Positions 8,103-15,550 of a stretch of DNA of 38,523 nucleotides are shown here, in pieces. The translations under genes and the position numbers were made by a program. Each line of letters opens with the position of its first letter. The stretch's first letter is position 1. Location: NCBI GenBank assembly GCA_903861305.1, contig CAIOTT010000048.1:1-38523 (forward strand), in the 5' to 3' direction. Source of the stretch: Candidatus Omnitrophota bacterium. GTDB lineage: Bacteria > Omnitrophota > Gorgyraeia > Zapsychrales > Fredricksoniimonadaceae. The notes under the pieces were generated by a model. That model worked only from the letters and a program-made list of their open reading frames with translations. It had not been told where the DNA came from and did not search any database.

Positions 8103-8851
8103 TCAGCTGGAACGTCAACGGTATCCGTGCGGTCCAGAAAAAAGGATTTCTGGCGTGGGTCGAACGTGAAGGTCCTGATATCCTTTGCCTGCAGGAAACC
8201 AAAGCTGAAAAGAGCCAGCTTGATGACGAGCTTGTCAATATCCCCGGATACTTTTCTTTCTGGTGTTCGGCCGAGAAAAAAGGTTACAGCGGTGTTGCTG
8301 TTTATTCCAGGAAAGCCCCTGAGGTTGCCGCATATGGCCTTGGAAAGAAGGAATTTGACAGTGAAGGCAGGGTCATTTGCCTTGATTACGGCGACTTTGT
8401 TCTTTTTAATATCTATTATCCCAATGGTGGCTCGGGCAATAAAAGGGTGCCGTTCAAACTGGACTTTTACGATGCCTTCCTGACAAAGGTCATGGCCCTG
8501 CGCCAACAAGGCCGCCATATTGTGATCTGCGGTGATGTGAACACCGCGCATGAGGAGATCGATCTTGCCCGTCCGAAGGAGAATAGCAGGAACACAGGAT
8601 TCCTTCCTGAGGAACGGGCCTGGCTGTCAAAATTCATTGCCTGCGGGTTTGTTGACACGTTCCGGCATTTTTGCAAGGCGCCGGGGTGTTATTCCTGGTG
8701 GGATTACAAGACGGGCGCGCGGGCCCGTAATATAGGCTGGCGCCTTGATTATTTTTTTGTTGACCAGGGTTTCCTGCCCCAGGTGAAAAAAGCTTTTATC
8801 CTCAAGGATGTTATGGGCTCTGACCATTGTCCCGTGGGGATCGAGATATGA
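8093..8851 (+). CDS. xth: exodeoxyribonuclease III / AP endonuclease
   Basis: 252 residues, full length for the ExoIII/ExoA family of the endonuclease-exonuclease-phosphatase fold. Catalytic motifs appear in order: SWNVNGIRA, LQETKAE (metal-binding Glu), YYPNGG, GDVNTAHEEIDLARP (catalytic Asp and Asn), GWRLDYFFV and SDHCPV (catalytic Asp-His pair). It cuts DNA 5' to abasic sites and trims 3' ends in base-excision repair in the cytoplasm. The start overlaps mutT by 10 bases and the stop overlaps the next gene as ATGA, so it is part of a coupled array. Nothing in it is unusual. Confidence 0.95.
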   Translation: MRLISWNVNGIRAVQKKGFLAWVEREGPDILCLQETKAEKSQLDDELVNIPGYFSFWCSAEKKGYSGVAVYSRKAPEVAAYGLGKKEFDSEGRVICLDYGDFVLFNIYYPNGGSGNKRVPFKLDFYDAFLTKVMALRQQGRHIVICGDVNTAHEEIDLARPKENSRNTGFLPEERAWLSKFIACGFVDTFRHFCKAPGCYSWWDYKTGARARNIGWRLDYFFVDQGFLPQVKKAFILKDVMGSDHCPVGIEI

Positions 8852-9405
8852 CCACGCGCGCCTGCTTCATGCTCCTGACATTCCTCGGTGTCTTTCTTGG
8901 TACAACAAATGCCCGCGCCGCGGATACGGACGGCCGCTTTTCCCTGACGAGCCCCGTGTTCCATAATGGCGAAGCGATCCCCGAGATCTACACCTGCAAG
9001 GGTGCCGACATCAACCCTCCTTTAGAAATAAGTTATCCTCCTGCCGGGACCAAGGAATTCGTCCTTACGGTCCGAGAACCTGACAATCCCATTACGCCAT
9101 GGTCGCACTGGCTTGTATATAATATCTCTCCCGGCGTACGCAAGATCGGGCAGAACACAGTTCCCGGGATCCAGGCGCTTAATGATTTTGGGAATTTTTA
9201 TTATGGCGGCCCCTGTGTTTTTGACGCCAAGCCCCATCATTTTGTATTTACCCTCTACGCGCTCAATGAATTTATGGAAGATGTGAACGAAGGGTCTACG
9301 CTCGACGTCATTGAAAAGGCCATGAAAGGGAAGATCATTGGAAAGGCTCAGATCATCGGGCTTTATAAGAACCCCCTGTGGGGACGTGACGATCCCCCTT
9401 TATGA
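8848..9405 (+). CDS. exported PEBP-family (YbhB/Raf-kinase-inhibitor-like) protein
   Basis: 185 residues from the ATG that overlaps the xth stop. Residues 1-24 are a signal peptide ending ARA, so it is probably periplasmic. The remainder is the phosphatidylethanolamine-binding-protein fold: FSLTSPVFHNGEAIP, CKGADINPPLEI and HWLVYNI. Two conserved ligand-pocket motifs deviate: the usual DPDAP is EPDNP, and the usual PxGxHRY is FDAKPHHF. The cytosolic paralogue at 24422 keeps both consensus forms. The biochemical role of bacterial PEBPs is largely unsettled; small-ligand or anion binding is the usual inference. The gene ends in an ATGA overlap with the next one. Confidence 0.85.
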   Translation: MTTRACFMLLTFLGVFLGTTNARAADTDGRFSLTSPVFHNGEAIPEIYTCKGADINPPLEISYPPAGTKEFVLTVREPDNPITPWSHWLVYNISPGVRKIGQNTVPGIQALNDFGNFYYGGPCVFDAKPHHFVFTLYALNEFMEDVNEGSTLDVIEKAMKGKIIGKAQIIGLYKNPLWGRDDPPL

Positions 9406-9725
9406 TAGTCCCGCCAAATTTCCGTCAGGAAGTTGAGCGCAATCTTGAGCGTATTTACGTGATGGAGCAGCGGCAGTTCATTTCCATGAGGCTTGAACAA
9501 AGTGAGCGCTATCCTGAAGGGTTTGTCGCTTACCAGGCTGCCGTCGCAGCGTTCAACGCGGCCTTTGATGAGCATAAGGCCTGTGAAGACGGTTATGCGG
9601 CGGACCTGGCCCTCAGGACCAGGGACAAAGCGCTTGTGCTGGATAAAAAACATTCTTTCCTCGTGGAGAAATTCCAGGATTTGAAACCTGTGGTCCTTGC
9701 CGCGCGCAAGGGGCTGGAGACGTGA
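9402..9725 (+). CDS. small helical protein of unknown function upstream of xseA
   Basis: 107 residues, not recognised. The sequence is predicted to be almost wholly helical, rich in Glu, Arg and Gln (VERNLERIYVMEQRQF), with no signal peptide or membrane segment, so it is cytosolic. It starts in an ATGA overlap with the PEBP gene and its stop overlaps the xseA start (GTGATG), so it is translated with both. The close coupling hints at a role with exonuclease VII, but this is context only. No metal-binding motif is visible. Confidence 0.7.
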   Translation: MIVPPNFRQEVERNLERIYVMEQRQFISMRLEQSERYPEGFVAYQAAVAAFNAAFDEHKACEDGYAADLALRTRDKALVLDKKHSFLVEKFQDLKPVVLAARKGLET

Positions 9726-11038
9726 TGCCTCAAGATTTCTTTTCTGTTTCAGAATTGAACAACATGATCCGGGATGTCCTTACCTCGGGTTTTCCCCGGG
9801 CTGTCTGGGTTTGCGGCGAGGTCCAGAGTTACGACCGCAATAAGGGCAAGCCCCATGCGTTCTTTGAGCTTGTCGAGAAAGATCCAGGGTCTCAGGAGGT
9901 AAAAGCCCGTACCGGCCTTGTCATATGGGCCAACACCCGCCCCAGGATCGAGGCGGTGCTCAGGAAGGCCGAGAACGCTTTTGAGCTCAAGGACGACATC
10001 GAGGTGAAGTTCCTTTGCCGGGTTGACTTTTATCCCGGTTTCGGCCAGGTAAGACTTATTGTCGAGAATATCGACCCGGTTCATACCCTGGGCAAGATCG
10101 CTCAGGATCGCCAGAAATTGATCGCGGAACTTTCCAAGTCAGGGCTGCTTCAGAAGAATAAAACGCTGGCCCTTCCTCTTGTACCACTGAATGTCGGGCT
10201 TATTACGGCGTTCGATTCAGCGGCATATCATGATTTTATCGATGAACTCGGTCGCAGCTCCTATGCGTTCAAGGTGTATTTGGCCAGGGCCTTGATGCAG
10301 GGGAAGAATGCGCCTTCATCCGTTTGCGCGGCGATCGCGGCCCTTCAAAGCGTTGACCAGCTTGATCTCATCGTCATCACGCGCGGCGGCGGGTCCATTG
10401 CCGAACTGGCCTGTTTCGATTCGAGGGAGATCGTCGCAGCCATTGCGCAGTCTAAATATCCCGTCGTGACAGGGATAGGGCATGAGATCAACACCACCAT
10501 TGCCGATCTGGCGGCGCATACGTACGCCAAGACACCGACGGCCACAGCCCAGCTGCTGGTAGCCCGTGTCAGGGAATTTGTTCAGCAGTTGGAGGCGCAG
10601 TGGCAGGCCCTGAAAGAATCTGCCAGCGGCAGCCTGCAGGCCCGCAGGGAGCATGTCAAGGACGCGGTCACCGAGATACGCCGGATATGGCAGGACCTTG
10701 TCGCAGGCCGCCGTGAACATCATGTGCGGCTTGCCGAACAGCTCAGGGCGCTGCCTCTGGGCGCCGCGGCAAGGGCCAGGGAAGACCTGCTAAGATCTTC
10801 GCGCCAGTTAAAAAATACAATTCAATTGCGTCTTCAATCCACAGTGACTAAAATAGGGCATTGTGAAAAGCTGATCGCCATGGCGTCCCCCGCTAATATC
10901 CTTAAACGCGGGTTTTCCATCACACGGTCTGGGCGCGGCAAGTTAGTTACGTCGGCGCTCACCTTGAAAGAGGGGCAGTCCATCAGGACCGAGTTCATTG
11001 ACGGTGAAGTTGAAAGTATTGTCGCTAAAGGAGCTTAG
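9725..11038 (+). CDS. xseA: exodeoxyribonuclease VII large subunit
   Basis: About 437 residues, normal for XseA. Residues 3-100 form the N-terminal OB fold (FSVSELNNMIRDVL, then VWVCGEVQSY). The catalytic domain follows at about 130-300, with RGGGSIAELACFDSREI and TGIGHEINTTIADLAA, the conserved active-site strings. After that come long helices that assemble with XseB, and a C-terminal ILKRGFSITR segment. The holoenzyme degrades single-stranded DNA from both ends in repair and recombination. The start is ambiguous: ATG at 9725 overlaps the previous stop by one base, and a GTG at 9722 would give one more residue. xseB follows one base after the stop. Confidence 0.95.
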   Translation: MPQDFFSVSELNNMIRDVLTSGFPRAVWVCGEVQSYDRNKGKPHAFFELVEKDPGSQEVKARTGLVIWANTRPRIEAVLRKAENAFELKDDIEVKFLCRVDFYPGFGQVRLIVENIDPVHTLGKIAQDRQKLIAELSKSGLLQKNKTLALPLVPLNVGLITAFDSAAYHDFIDELGRSSYAFKVYLARALMQGKNAPSSVCAAIAALQSVDQLDLIVITRGGGSIAELACFDSREIVAAIAQSKYPVVTGIGHEINTTIADLAAHTYAKTPTATAQLLVARVREFVQQLEAQWQALKESASGSLQARREHVKDAVTEIRRIWQDLVAGRREHHVRLAEQLRALPLGAAARAREDLLRSSRQLKNTIQLRLQSTVTKIGHCEKLIAMASPANILKRGFSITRSGRGKLVTSALTLKEGQSIRTEFIDGEVESIVAKGA

Positions 11039-11039
11039 T

Positions 11040-11255
11040 ATGCCCGAGATCAAGTATGCCAAAGCCATTGAGCGGATCGAGGACATTATCCGCAAGATCG
11101 AGAACGAAGAGATCGATATAGACGAACTGTCGGCCCATGTCAAGGAAGCGGCTGCTTTGGTCAAGCTTTGCCGGGACAAGATCGGGAAAGCGGAGCTGGA
11201 GCTTAAGGATGTGGTGCAGAAGTTCGAAGAACAGGGCAGTGACGGAAAGGGGTAA
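11040..11255 (+). CDS. xseB: exodeoxyribonuclease VII small subunit
   Basis: 71 residues. The ATG at 11040 is chosen because AAAGGAG lies 6 bases before it and one base separates it from the xseA stop; an upstream in-frame start at 10998 would lie within xseA. The sequence has the two-helix XseB pattern (AIERIEDIIRKIE, then DELSAHVKEAAALVK and CRDKI). Several copies of XseB coat the XseA helices. Adjacency to xseA makes the call secure. Confidence 0.92.
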   Translation: MPEIKYAKAIERIEDIIRKIENEEIDIDELSAHVKEAAALVKLCRDKIGKAELELKDVVQKFEEQGSDGKG

Positions 11256-11258
11256 TGC

Positions 11259-11531
11259 ATGAGTGTTCTTGCGTTGGGTATATTCATCAGCGTGATGCTG
11301 CTGGTTTTGCTGGGTTTGCAGATCTACTGGATCGTTTCACTGCGCAAAGCGCAGAAAGCGTATCTTGAACAGGCCCGTCATGAACAGCCGACGATGTGGG
11401 ATGTCCGTGAGGTGCTGCGTGAAGGGGATAAGGACCTGGCGGTCCAGCTCTACTGCGATATTTTCCGTATTCATGACATCGAGCGCGCCCGCAAGGAAGT
11501 GGACGAGTTCGCACGCAATATCATCAAATAG
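11259..11531 (+). CDS. small membrane-anchored protein of unknown function
   Basis: 90 residues, not recognised by family. Residues 4-28 form one membrane helix (LALGIFISVMLLVLLGLQIYWIV), followed by a basic stretch and a cytosolic helical tail of about 60 residues (DVREVLREGDKDLAVQLYCDIF) that resembles half of a helical repeat. The start follows xseB by 3 bases and the stop precedes the HIT gene by 8, so it belongs to the same array. It may be a membrane tether for a neighbour, but no partner can be named. Confidence 0.7.
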   Translation: MSVLALGIFISVMLLVLLGLQIYWIVSLRKAQKAYLEQARHEQPTMWDVREVLREGDKDLAVQLYCDIFRIHDIERARKEVDEFARNIIK

Positions 11532-11539
11532 GTGCCATC

Positions 11540-11890
11540 ATGGAAGATTGTGTATTCTGCCGGAATATCCCCAGGGTCATGGAAAATGACCTTGCGTATG
11601 CGGTTTATGATATCAATCCTGTTTCCCGGGGCCATGCGCTTGTGATATCCAAACGGCATGTGGCGCAGTACTTTGACCTTACGCCTGAGGAGACTGCTGC
11701 CATCCATCAATTGCTGTCGCGTTTGAAGGTACTCCTTGATAAAGACCATTCACCTGACGGATATAATGTCTGGATGAATTGCGGTGAGGTAGCCGGACAG
11801 GTTGTCATGCACGCGCATGTCCACCTGATCCCGCGCTATAAAGGCCAGGTCCTTCATATCCGGGAGCATCTCAAGGGAAATATGGCATGA
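11540..11890 (+). CDS. HIT-family nucleotide-binding protein
   Basis: 116 residues, the standard HIT length. N-terminal CVFC (C4, C7) is the common zinc-linked start. SRGHALVISKRHV is the substrate strand, and HAHVHLIPR near residue 94-102 is the HxHxH catalytic triad. HIT hydrolases split nucleoside phosphoramidates or dinucleoside polyphosphates such as Ap4A by means of the central His. The precise substrate is not visible. The stop overlaps the next start as ATGA. Confidence 0.9.
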   Translation: MEDCVFCRNIPRVMENDLAYAVYDINPVSRGHALVISKRHVAQYFDLTPEETAAIHQLLSRLKVLLDKDHSPDGYNVWMNCGEVAGQVVMHAHVHLIPRYKGQVLHIREHLKGNMA

Positions 11891-12606
11891 CGGTCTACCC
11901 TAAGGGGAATATCCCGTTCGGGGAGTATTTTGGCCGTGCCTTTGCTCTTTACGGCGAAAATTTCAGCCTCTTTTTTCCACTTTCCATGGCCTCGGTCGGG
12001 ATGACGGTGATCAAGGCATTGCTGAGTTTTTCCCATGATCACAGGTTTGTCCTTTTGGCCGCGATGCTGGGTCCGGTCGAGGTTTGCTCCTATGTTTACT
12101 TTCTTGCGGCATTGATATTTTCTGTCGGCTCCCGTGCGGACGGCTCATCCGTTGGTTTCTCCGATATTTTTCTTTTGGTCTGGCAGCGATTTTGGCGCTG
12201 CCTGGGTGGGTATCTGCTGTTCGGGCTCTCGCTCCTGGCGGGTATTTTTTTGCTGGTCCTGCCCGGGATCTATTGCCTCACCGTGTTTTATTTTTTTATT
12301 TTCGCTATCCTTTTTGAGGACAAAAGCGTCCTTGCTGCTTTCAAGCGCAGCGACGAACTGGTTAAAGGTTCTTTCATCAAGGTGCTGTCGGCGCATGCGG
12401 TTGTTATGTTCCTCTTCGGCGTCCTTATCACATTCTTGTTCGTTGGAGCACGGTTGATGGGCTGGGACAGGAATGTTCTTTTGGTCGTTGCGGACATCAT
12501 AGCAGCAGCGGCAATGCCCGTTTTCCTCGGTTTTTACTACGCTGTTTTCCTTCATCTCAAGAATGAGAAGGACGGGGTCCTGGGCATTTCCTTGCGGGCT
12601 GTTTAA
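11887..12606 (+). CDS. multi-pass membrane protein, glycerophosphodiester-phosphodiesterase membrane-domain-like
   Basis: 239 residues with about six hydrophobic segments (near 27-48, 57-80, 102-122, 124-145, 165-190 and 203-232). The central pattern IFLLVLPGIYCLTVFYFF, then LFEDKSVLAAFKRSDELVKG, is typical of a widespread uncharacterised membrane family: a PGI-containing helix followed by a loop with Ala-x-Lys-Arg-Ser-x-x-Leu-Val-x-Gly. That motif supports the family call; the function is unknown. It overlaps the HIT gene by four bases and precedes menC by 32 bases. Confidence 0.75.
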   Translation: MTVYPKGNIPFGEYFGRAFALYGENFSLFFPLSMASVGMTVIKALLSFSHDHRFVLLAAMLGPVEVCSYVYFLAALIFSVGSRADGSSVGFSDIFLLVWQRFWRCLGGYLLFGLSLLAGIFLLVLPGIYCLTVFYFFIFAILFEDKSVLAAFKRSDELVKGSFIKVLSAHAVVMFLFGVLITFLFVGARLMGWDRNVLLVVADIIAAAAMPVFLGFYYAVFLHLKNEKDGVLGISLRAV

Positions 12607-12638
12607 TACGGGGTCGATCATCAAAGGCGTTTCTTCCC

Positions 12639-13739
12639 ATGGCGTCCATAGGCATTCAAAGCATCCACTGTTATGATTTTGAACTCTCCCTGGCGCAGCC
12701 TTTCTTTGTCCGTTCTGAGGAGATCAAAGCTCGCAAGGGCGTTATCATCCACGTTTTCTCGGAATTCGGGCACATGGGCTTTGGTGAAGTATCCCCTTTG
12801 CCTGGTATCAGCCGGGAGTCCCTCCAGAAAGCGGTCCATCAACTGGACGTCCTGCGACGTGAGTTTAAAGGCGAGCGCGCCCCTCTTGAACCTGCTGTTT
12901 TACTGAAATGGCTCGCCGGGCATTTGCCTGATGAGACGATCTGCCCATCAGTTAAGTTTGGTTTTGAGTCCGCTATTATCAGCATGGTCGCGGCTGTTAA
13001 TAACAAGAGCATCTTTTCATTCCTTACGAACTCTGTTGAAAACGATGTTTTCAGCGCCGGACTGCTTCAAGGCACGCCTGAGATGATCATCCGTCAGGCC
13101 CGGTTCCTTGCGGCCAAAGGCTATAAAACATTCAAGTTGAAGGTTGGCAGCCGTAATATCCCTCTGGATGTCCGGAAAGTCGATGACTTGCGCAGTGTGC
13201 TTGGCCCCGATGTGAAGCTGAGGCTGGATGCGAATCGTGCCTGGCGTCTGGATGAGGCGGTTGTTTTCGCCCAGAGTATAGGCAAAGACCGCATTGAGTA
13301 TATTGAAGAACCACTGGCGAACCCCCTTCAGCTTGAGCAGTTCGTTCGCGGGACGGACATGTCGATCGCTGTTGATGAAACTTTGGGGGATATCCCCCTG
13401 GATGACCTGGCTGACCGCATGGGTGTGCGTTATGTCATTGTCCGCCCCATGACGATGGGCGGCGTCAGCGGGTTCCTTGAGCTTCTTAAGGCAGCTTCAG
13501 GCTTTGGGCTTCAGGTCGTTGTCGCGTCTGCCTTTGAGACCGGGATAGGGATGACGGCGCTGGTCAATCTGGCAGGCATGTCCACGGCGGTGGCCAATCT
13601 GGGGTCTTCCAACTGGTTTGAACAGGATCTTTTGCTGAGGCCTGTCATGCTCAATAAGGGCAGGATCCCCGTTGACAGGTTCCAGTTGGCTATCAAATTC
13701 TTCCATGCTGATCTTGCCGAGAAATTGCAGGCGACGTGA
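12639..13739 (+). CDS. menC: o-succinylbenzoate synthase-like enolase-superfamily protein (catalytic Lys replaced by Arg)
   Basis: 366 residues of the muconate-lactonising subgroup of the enolase superfamily, closest in pattern to MenC, which dehydrates SHCHC to o-succinylbenzoate in menaquinone synthesis. Visible residues: FKLKVG with the base K168, RLDANRAW and YIEEPL and AVDETL carrying the three metal-binding acids. The second catalytic Lys, normally in KPxxxGG, is R269 in VRPMTMGG. From knowledge of E. coli MenC that Lys stabilises the transition state, so activity may be lost or altered. Following genes are a MenE fragment and a MenI-like thioesterase, which supports a menaquinone origin. 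A racemase or epimerase role is a fallback. No clear ribosome-binding site is seen. Confidence 0.75.
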   Translation: MASIGIQSIHCYDFELSLAQPFFVRSEEIKARKGVIIHVFSEFGHMGFGEVSPLPGISRESLQKAVHQLDVLRREFKGERAPLEPAVLLKWLAGHLPDETICPSVKFGFESAIISMVAAVNNKSIFSFLTNSVENDVFSAGLLQGTPEMIIRQARFLAAKGYKTFKLKVGSRNIPLDVRKVDDLRSVLGPDVKLRLDANRAWRLDEAVVFAQSIGKDRIEYIEEPLANPLQLEQFVRGTDMSIAVDETLGDIPLDDLADRMGVRYVIVRPMTMGGVSGFLELLKAASGFGLQVVVASAFETGIGMTALVNLAGMSTAVANLGSSNWFEQDLLLRPVMLNKGRIPVDRFQLAIKFFHADLAEKLQAT

Positions 13740-13741
13740 TC

Positions 13742-14308
13742 ATGCGTGTGCCCTGTCCGGCGGCGCTCAATGCCTCCCGTTACCCCAAGAATATCGCGAT
13801 CGTCTGGAATGGACGTTCCCTGACATGGGACGCACTGAACAATTATGTCCATAGCACGTCCCGTTATCTGAAGGAGATCGGCATCCGCGCAGATGCGCGC
13901 GTGCTGGTGGGCATCGACGGTTCACCCGCCTATGTGATCTGCCTGCTGGCCTTGTGGCGTATCGGTGTTCTTGTCTGCTGCGTTGATCCCCGGCCCGCGC
14001 ATGAACCTCACGGTGCCGTTGAACTTTTCAGACCGGCTTTTGTGATCAGTCCCCGCGCATTTAGGGGCGCATGGGGAAAGGACGCCCGTTGGAGCGATAT
14101 TGAAAAGGTCGTGGCTTACGGTTATAATGATTCATTCCTTGGCAGTGAGGCGGCCCTGGTCCCCGAACTGGACAGCGCGCATCCTGCGTTGGCGCGACTG
14201 GAAGGTGGCAAGGTCATCATCCAGACACATGATCAGATCAAGGATGACCCGGGGCCGTTGCGGGGGCTGTTAACGGCATTGGCTACAGGCGGTTGTTTTT
14301 CTTTTTAG
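13742..14308 (+). CDS. truncated o-succinylbenzoate-CoA ligase (MenE) N-terminal remnant
   Basis: 188 residues from the ATG; a GTG at 13736 overlapping the menC stop would give 190. Residues 1-125 read as the start of an acyl-adenylating enzyme (IAIVWNGRSLTWDALNNYV, then AYVICLLALWRIGVLVCCVDPRP). MenE is normally about 450-500 residues. Here the Thr-Ser-Gly-rich ATP-binding loop is missing: the text goes from LEGG straight to KVIIQTHDQI, where a normal enzyme would have TSGTTGxPKGV before the THxN segment. The adenylate-binding core and the C-terminal lid are absent. The frame stays open to a clean stop, so the piece may still be expressed, but ligase activity is not expected. It lies between menC and a MenI-like gene. 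Confidence 0.7.
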   Translation: MRVPCPAALNASRYPKNIAIVWNGRSLTWDALNNYVHSTSRYLKEIGIRADARVLVGIDGSPAYVICLLALWRIGVLVCCVDPRPAHEPHGAVELFRPAFVISPRAFRGAWGKDARWSDIEKVVAYGYNDSFLGSEAALVPELDSAHPALARLEGGKVIIQTHDQIKDDPGPLRGLLTALATGGCFSF

Positions 14309-14318
14309 AGGAGGGGTA

Positions 14319-14744
14319 ATGTACAATCATCGCGCGCGGATCTATCTCCACCATACCGATGTGACGGGCCGGCTGTTCTTCGCGAATCAACTTACACTTG
14401 TCCACGAGGCCCGTGAATATTTTCTTGAATTCCTTGGATTCACCCAGGAGGATTTCCTGGAGCATCCTGTTGTAACGTTCCCGGTGGTGCATGCTCAGGC
14501 GGATTACAAGGCTGTCCTCAAGACCGCTGACGTGGTCGACATAGCCGTCAGGGTAGAGAAGATCGGGGAAACGTCCGTTACTTTCGCGTTCACCCTCCTC
14601 AAGAACGGGGAGCTGGTCGGCACATCGCGGACAGTGAATGTGACCGTGGACAAACGCACGGGCAAAAAGATGCCTATCCCTTCGGAATGGCGGGCGCGTT
14701 TTCAGAAAGGGTGTAAGGAAAGCCCTCTTTCCGTGACGAATTAG
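14319..14744 (+). CDS. 4HBT hot-dog acyl-CoA thioesterase, DHNA-CoA hydrolase-like
   Basis: 141 residues, the hot-dog thioesterase size. LHHTDVTGRLFFANQLTLVHEAREYFLEFLGF at the N-terminus holds the catalytic Asp (about D14) and the following helix. PVVHAQADYKAVLKTADVVDI is the typical second strand. The FF-ANQ variation after the Asp resembles 1,4-dihydroxy-2-naphthoyl-CoA hydrolase (MenI) more than YbgC. It follows the menC/menE pair with a strong site GAGGAGGGG at 14309-14317. A menaquinone role is inferred from context; a general acyl-CoA thioesterase is the alternative. Confidence 0.75.
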   Translation: MYNHRARIYLHHTDVTGRLFFANQLTLVHEAREYFLEFLGFTQEDFLEHPVVTFPVVHAQADYKAVLKTADVVDIAVRVEKIGETSVTFAFTLLKNGELVGTSRTVNVTVDKRTGKKMPIPSEWRARFQKGCKESPLSVTN

Positions 14745-14777
14745 GAGTTAAAATCAACTTAACCCGGAGGATGTTTT

Positions 14778-15389
14778 ATGGCTTATCAATTACCTGAACT
14801 GAAATATGCGTATGATGCTCTTGAGCCTTACATTGACGCTAAGACCGTGGAAACGCATCATGGCAAACACCACAAGACCTATGTGGACCGCTTCAATGCG
14901 GCGATCGCGGGTAAACCTCAGATCGAGAACCTTTCGGGTGAAGCTATCTTGAGCGATCTTGACAAGGTCCCGGAAGAGGCCCGTGCTGCGGTTCGCAACA
15001 ATGGCGGCGGCGCGGTCAATCACAGCCTTTACTGGGCGGTCATCGGGCCCAAGGCGGGCGGTGAGCCCAAAGGTCCTGTCGCTGATGCGATCAAGGCGGC
15101 GTTCGGCACATTCGCCGAGTTCAAGGCAAAATTCTCGGATGCAGCCGTCACCCAGTTTGGTTCAGGTTGGGCCTGGCTTGTGGTGAACAAAGAGAAGAAG
15201 CTGGAGATCATCAAGACCGCCAACCAGGACTCGCCTTTGTCCATTGGAAAGACGCCTGTTCTTTTGGTCGATGTTTGGGAGCACGCTTATTATCTTAAGT
15301 ATCAGAACCGCAGGCCTGAGTATGTAGAGGCTTTTTATAATGTTATCAACTGGGAAAAGGTCAATGAGCTTTATCTGAGCTCCAAATAG
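14778..15389 (+). CDS. sodA: superoxide dismutase, Mn/Fe family (Mn-like residues)
   Basis: 203 residues without a signal peptide, so cytosolic. The metal ligands are H27, H82, D165 and H169 (the last two in [12 protein letters not shown]). GGGAVNH before H82 and the Gln in ANQDSPL (Q150) fit the manganese or cambialistic pattern, not the iron pattern, where the Gln comes from the earlier helix. It converts superoxide to oxygen and peroxide. CCGGAGG precedes the ATG. It is the last gene of the long array and is followed by an intrinsic terminator. Metal choice from sequence alone is moderately certain. Confidence 0.93.
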   Translation: MAYQLPELKYAYDALEPYIDAKTVETHHGKHHKTYVDRFNAAIAGKPQIENLSGEAILSDLDKVPEEARAAVRNNGGGAVNHSLYWAVIGPKAGGEPKGPVADAIKAAFGTFAEFKAKFSDAAVTQFGSGWAWLVVNKEKKLEIIKTANQDSPLSIGKTPVLLVDVWEHAYYLKYQNRRPEYVEAFYNVINWEKVNELYLSSK

Positions 15390-15415
15390 ATCCTTTCATA
15401 GGCATAAGAAGAGAA

Positions 15416-15448
15416 ATCCCCGGCTTGATGCCGGGGGTTTTTATTTAT
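15416..15448 (+). terminator. intrinsic terminator after sodA
   Basis: CCCCGGC at 15418-15424 pairs perfectly with GCCGGGG at 15430-15436 across a TTGAT loop, extended by flanking A-T pairs, and is followed by the T-rich run TTTTTATTTATT. It closes the array that begins at exbB. Confidence 0.9.
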
Positions 15449-15473
15449 TAGAGGAATGGATCCAGAGATAGTT

Positions 15474-15502
15474 TTGAAATATATGAAATAATGTTCTATA
15501 TT
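15474..15502 (+). promoter_or_regulatory. sigma-70 promoter for the 1531-residue chimeric gene
   Basis: TTGAAA at 15474-15479 (five of six), a 17-base spacer, and TATATT at 15497-15502 (five of six), in an AT-rich stretch after the sodA terminator. Transcription would start near 15509, about 40 bases before the ATG at 15551. An AAGGG precedes that ATG. Confidence 0.7.
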
Positions 15503-15550
15503 TATATCAAAGCTTGATAGATCGTGAGGATCAACTGAAGATAAGGGCAC

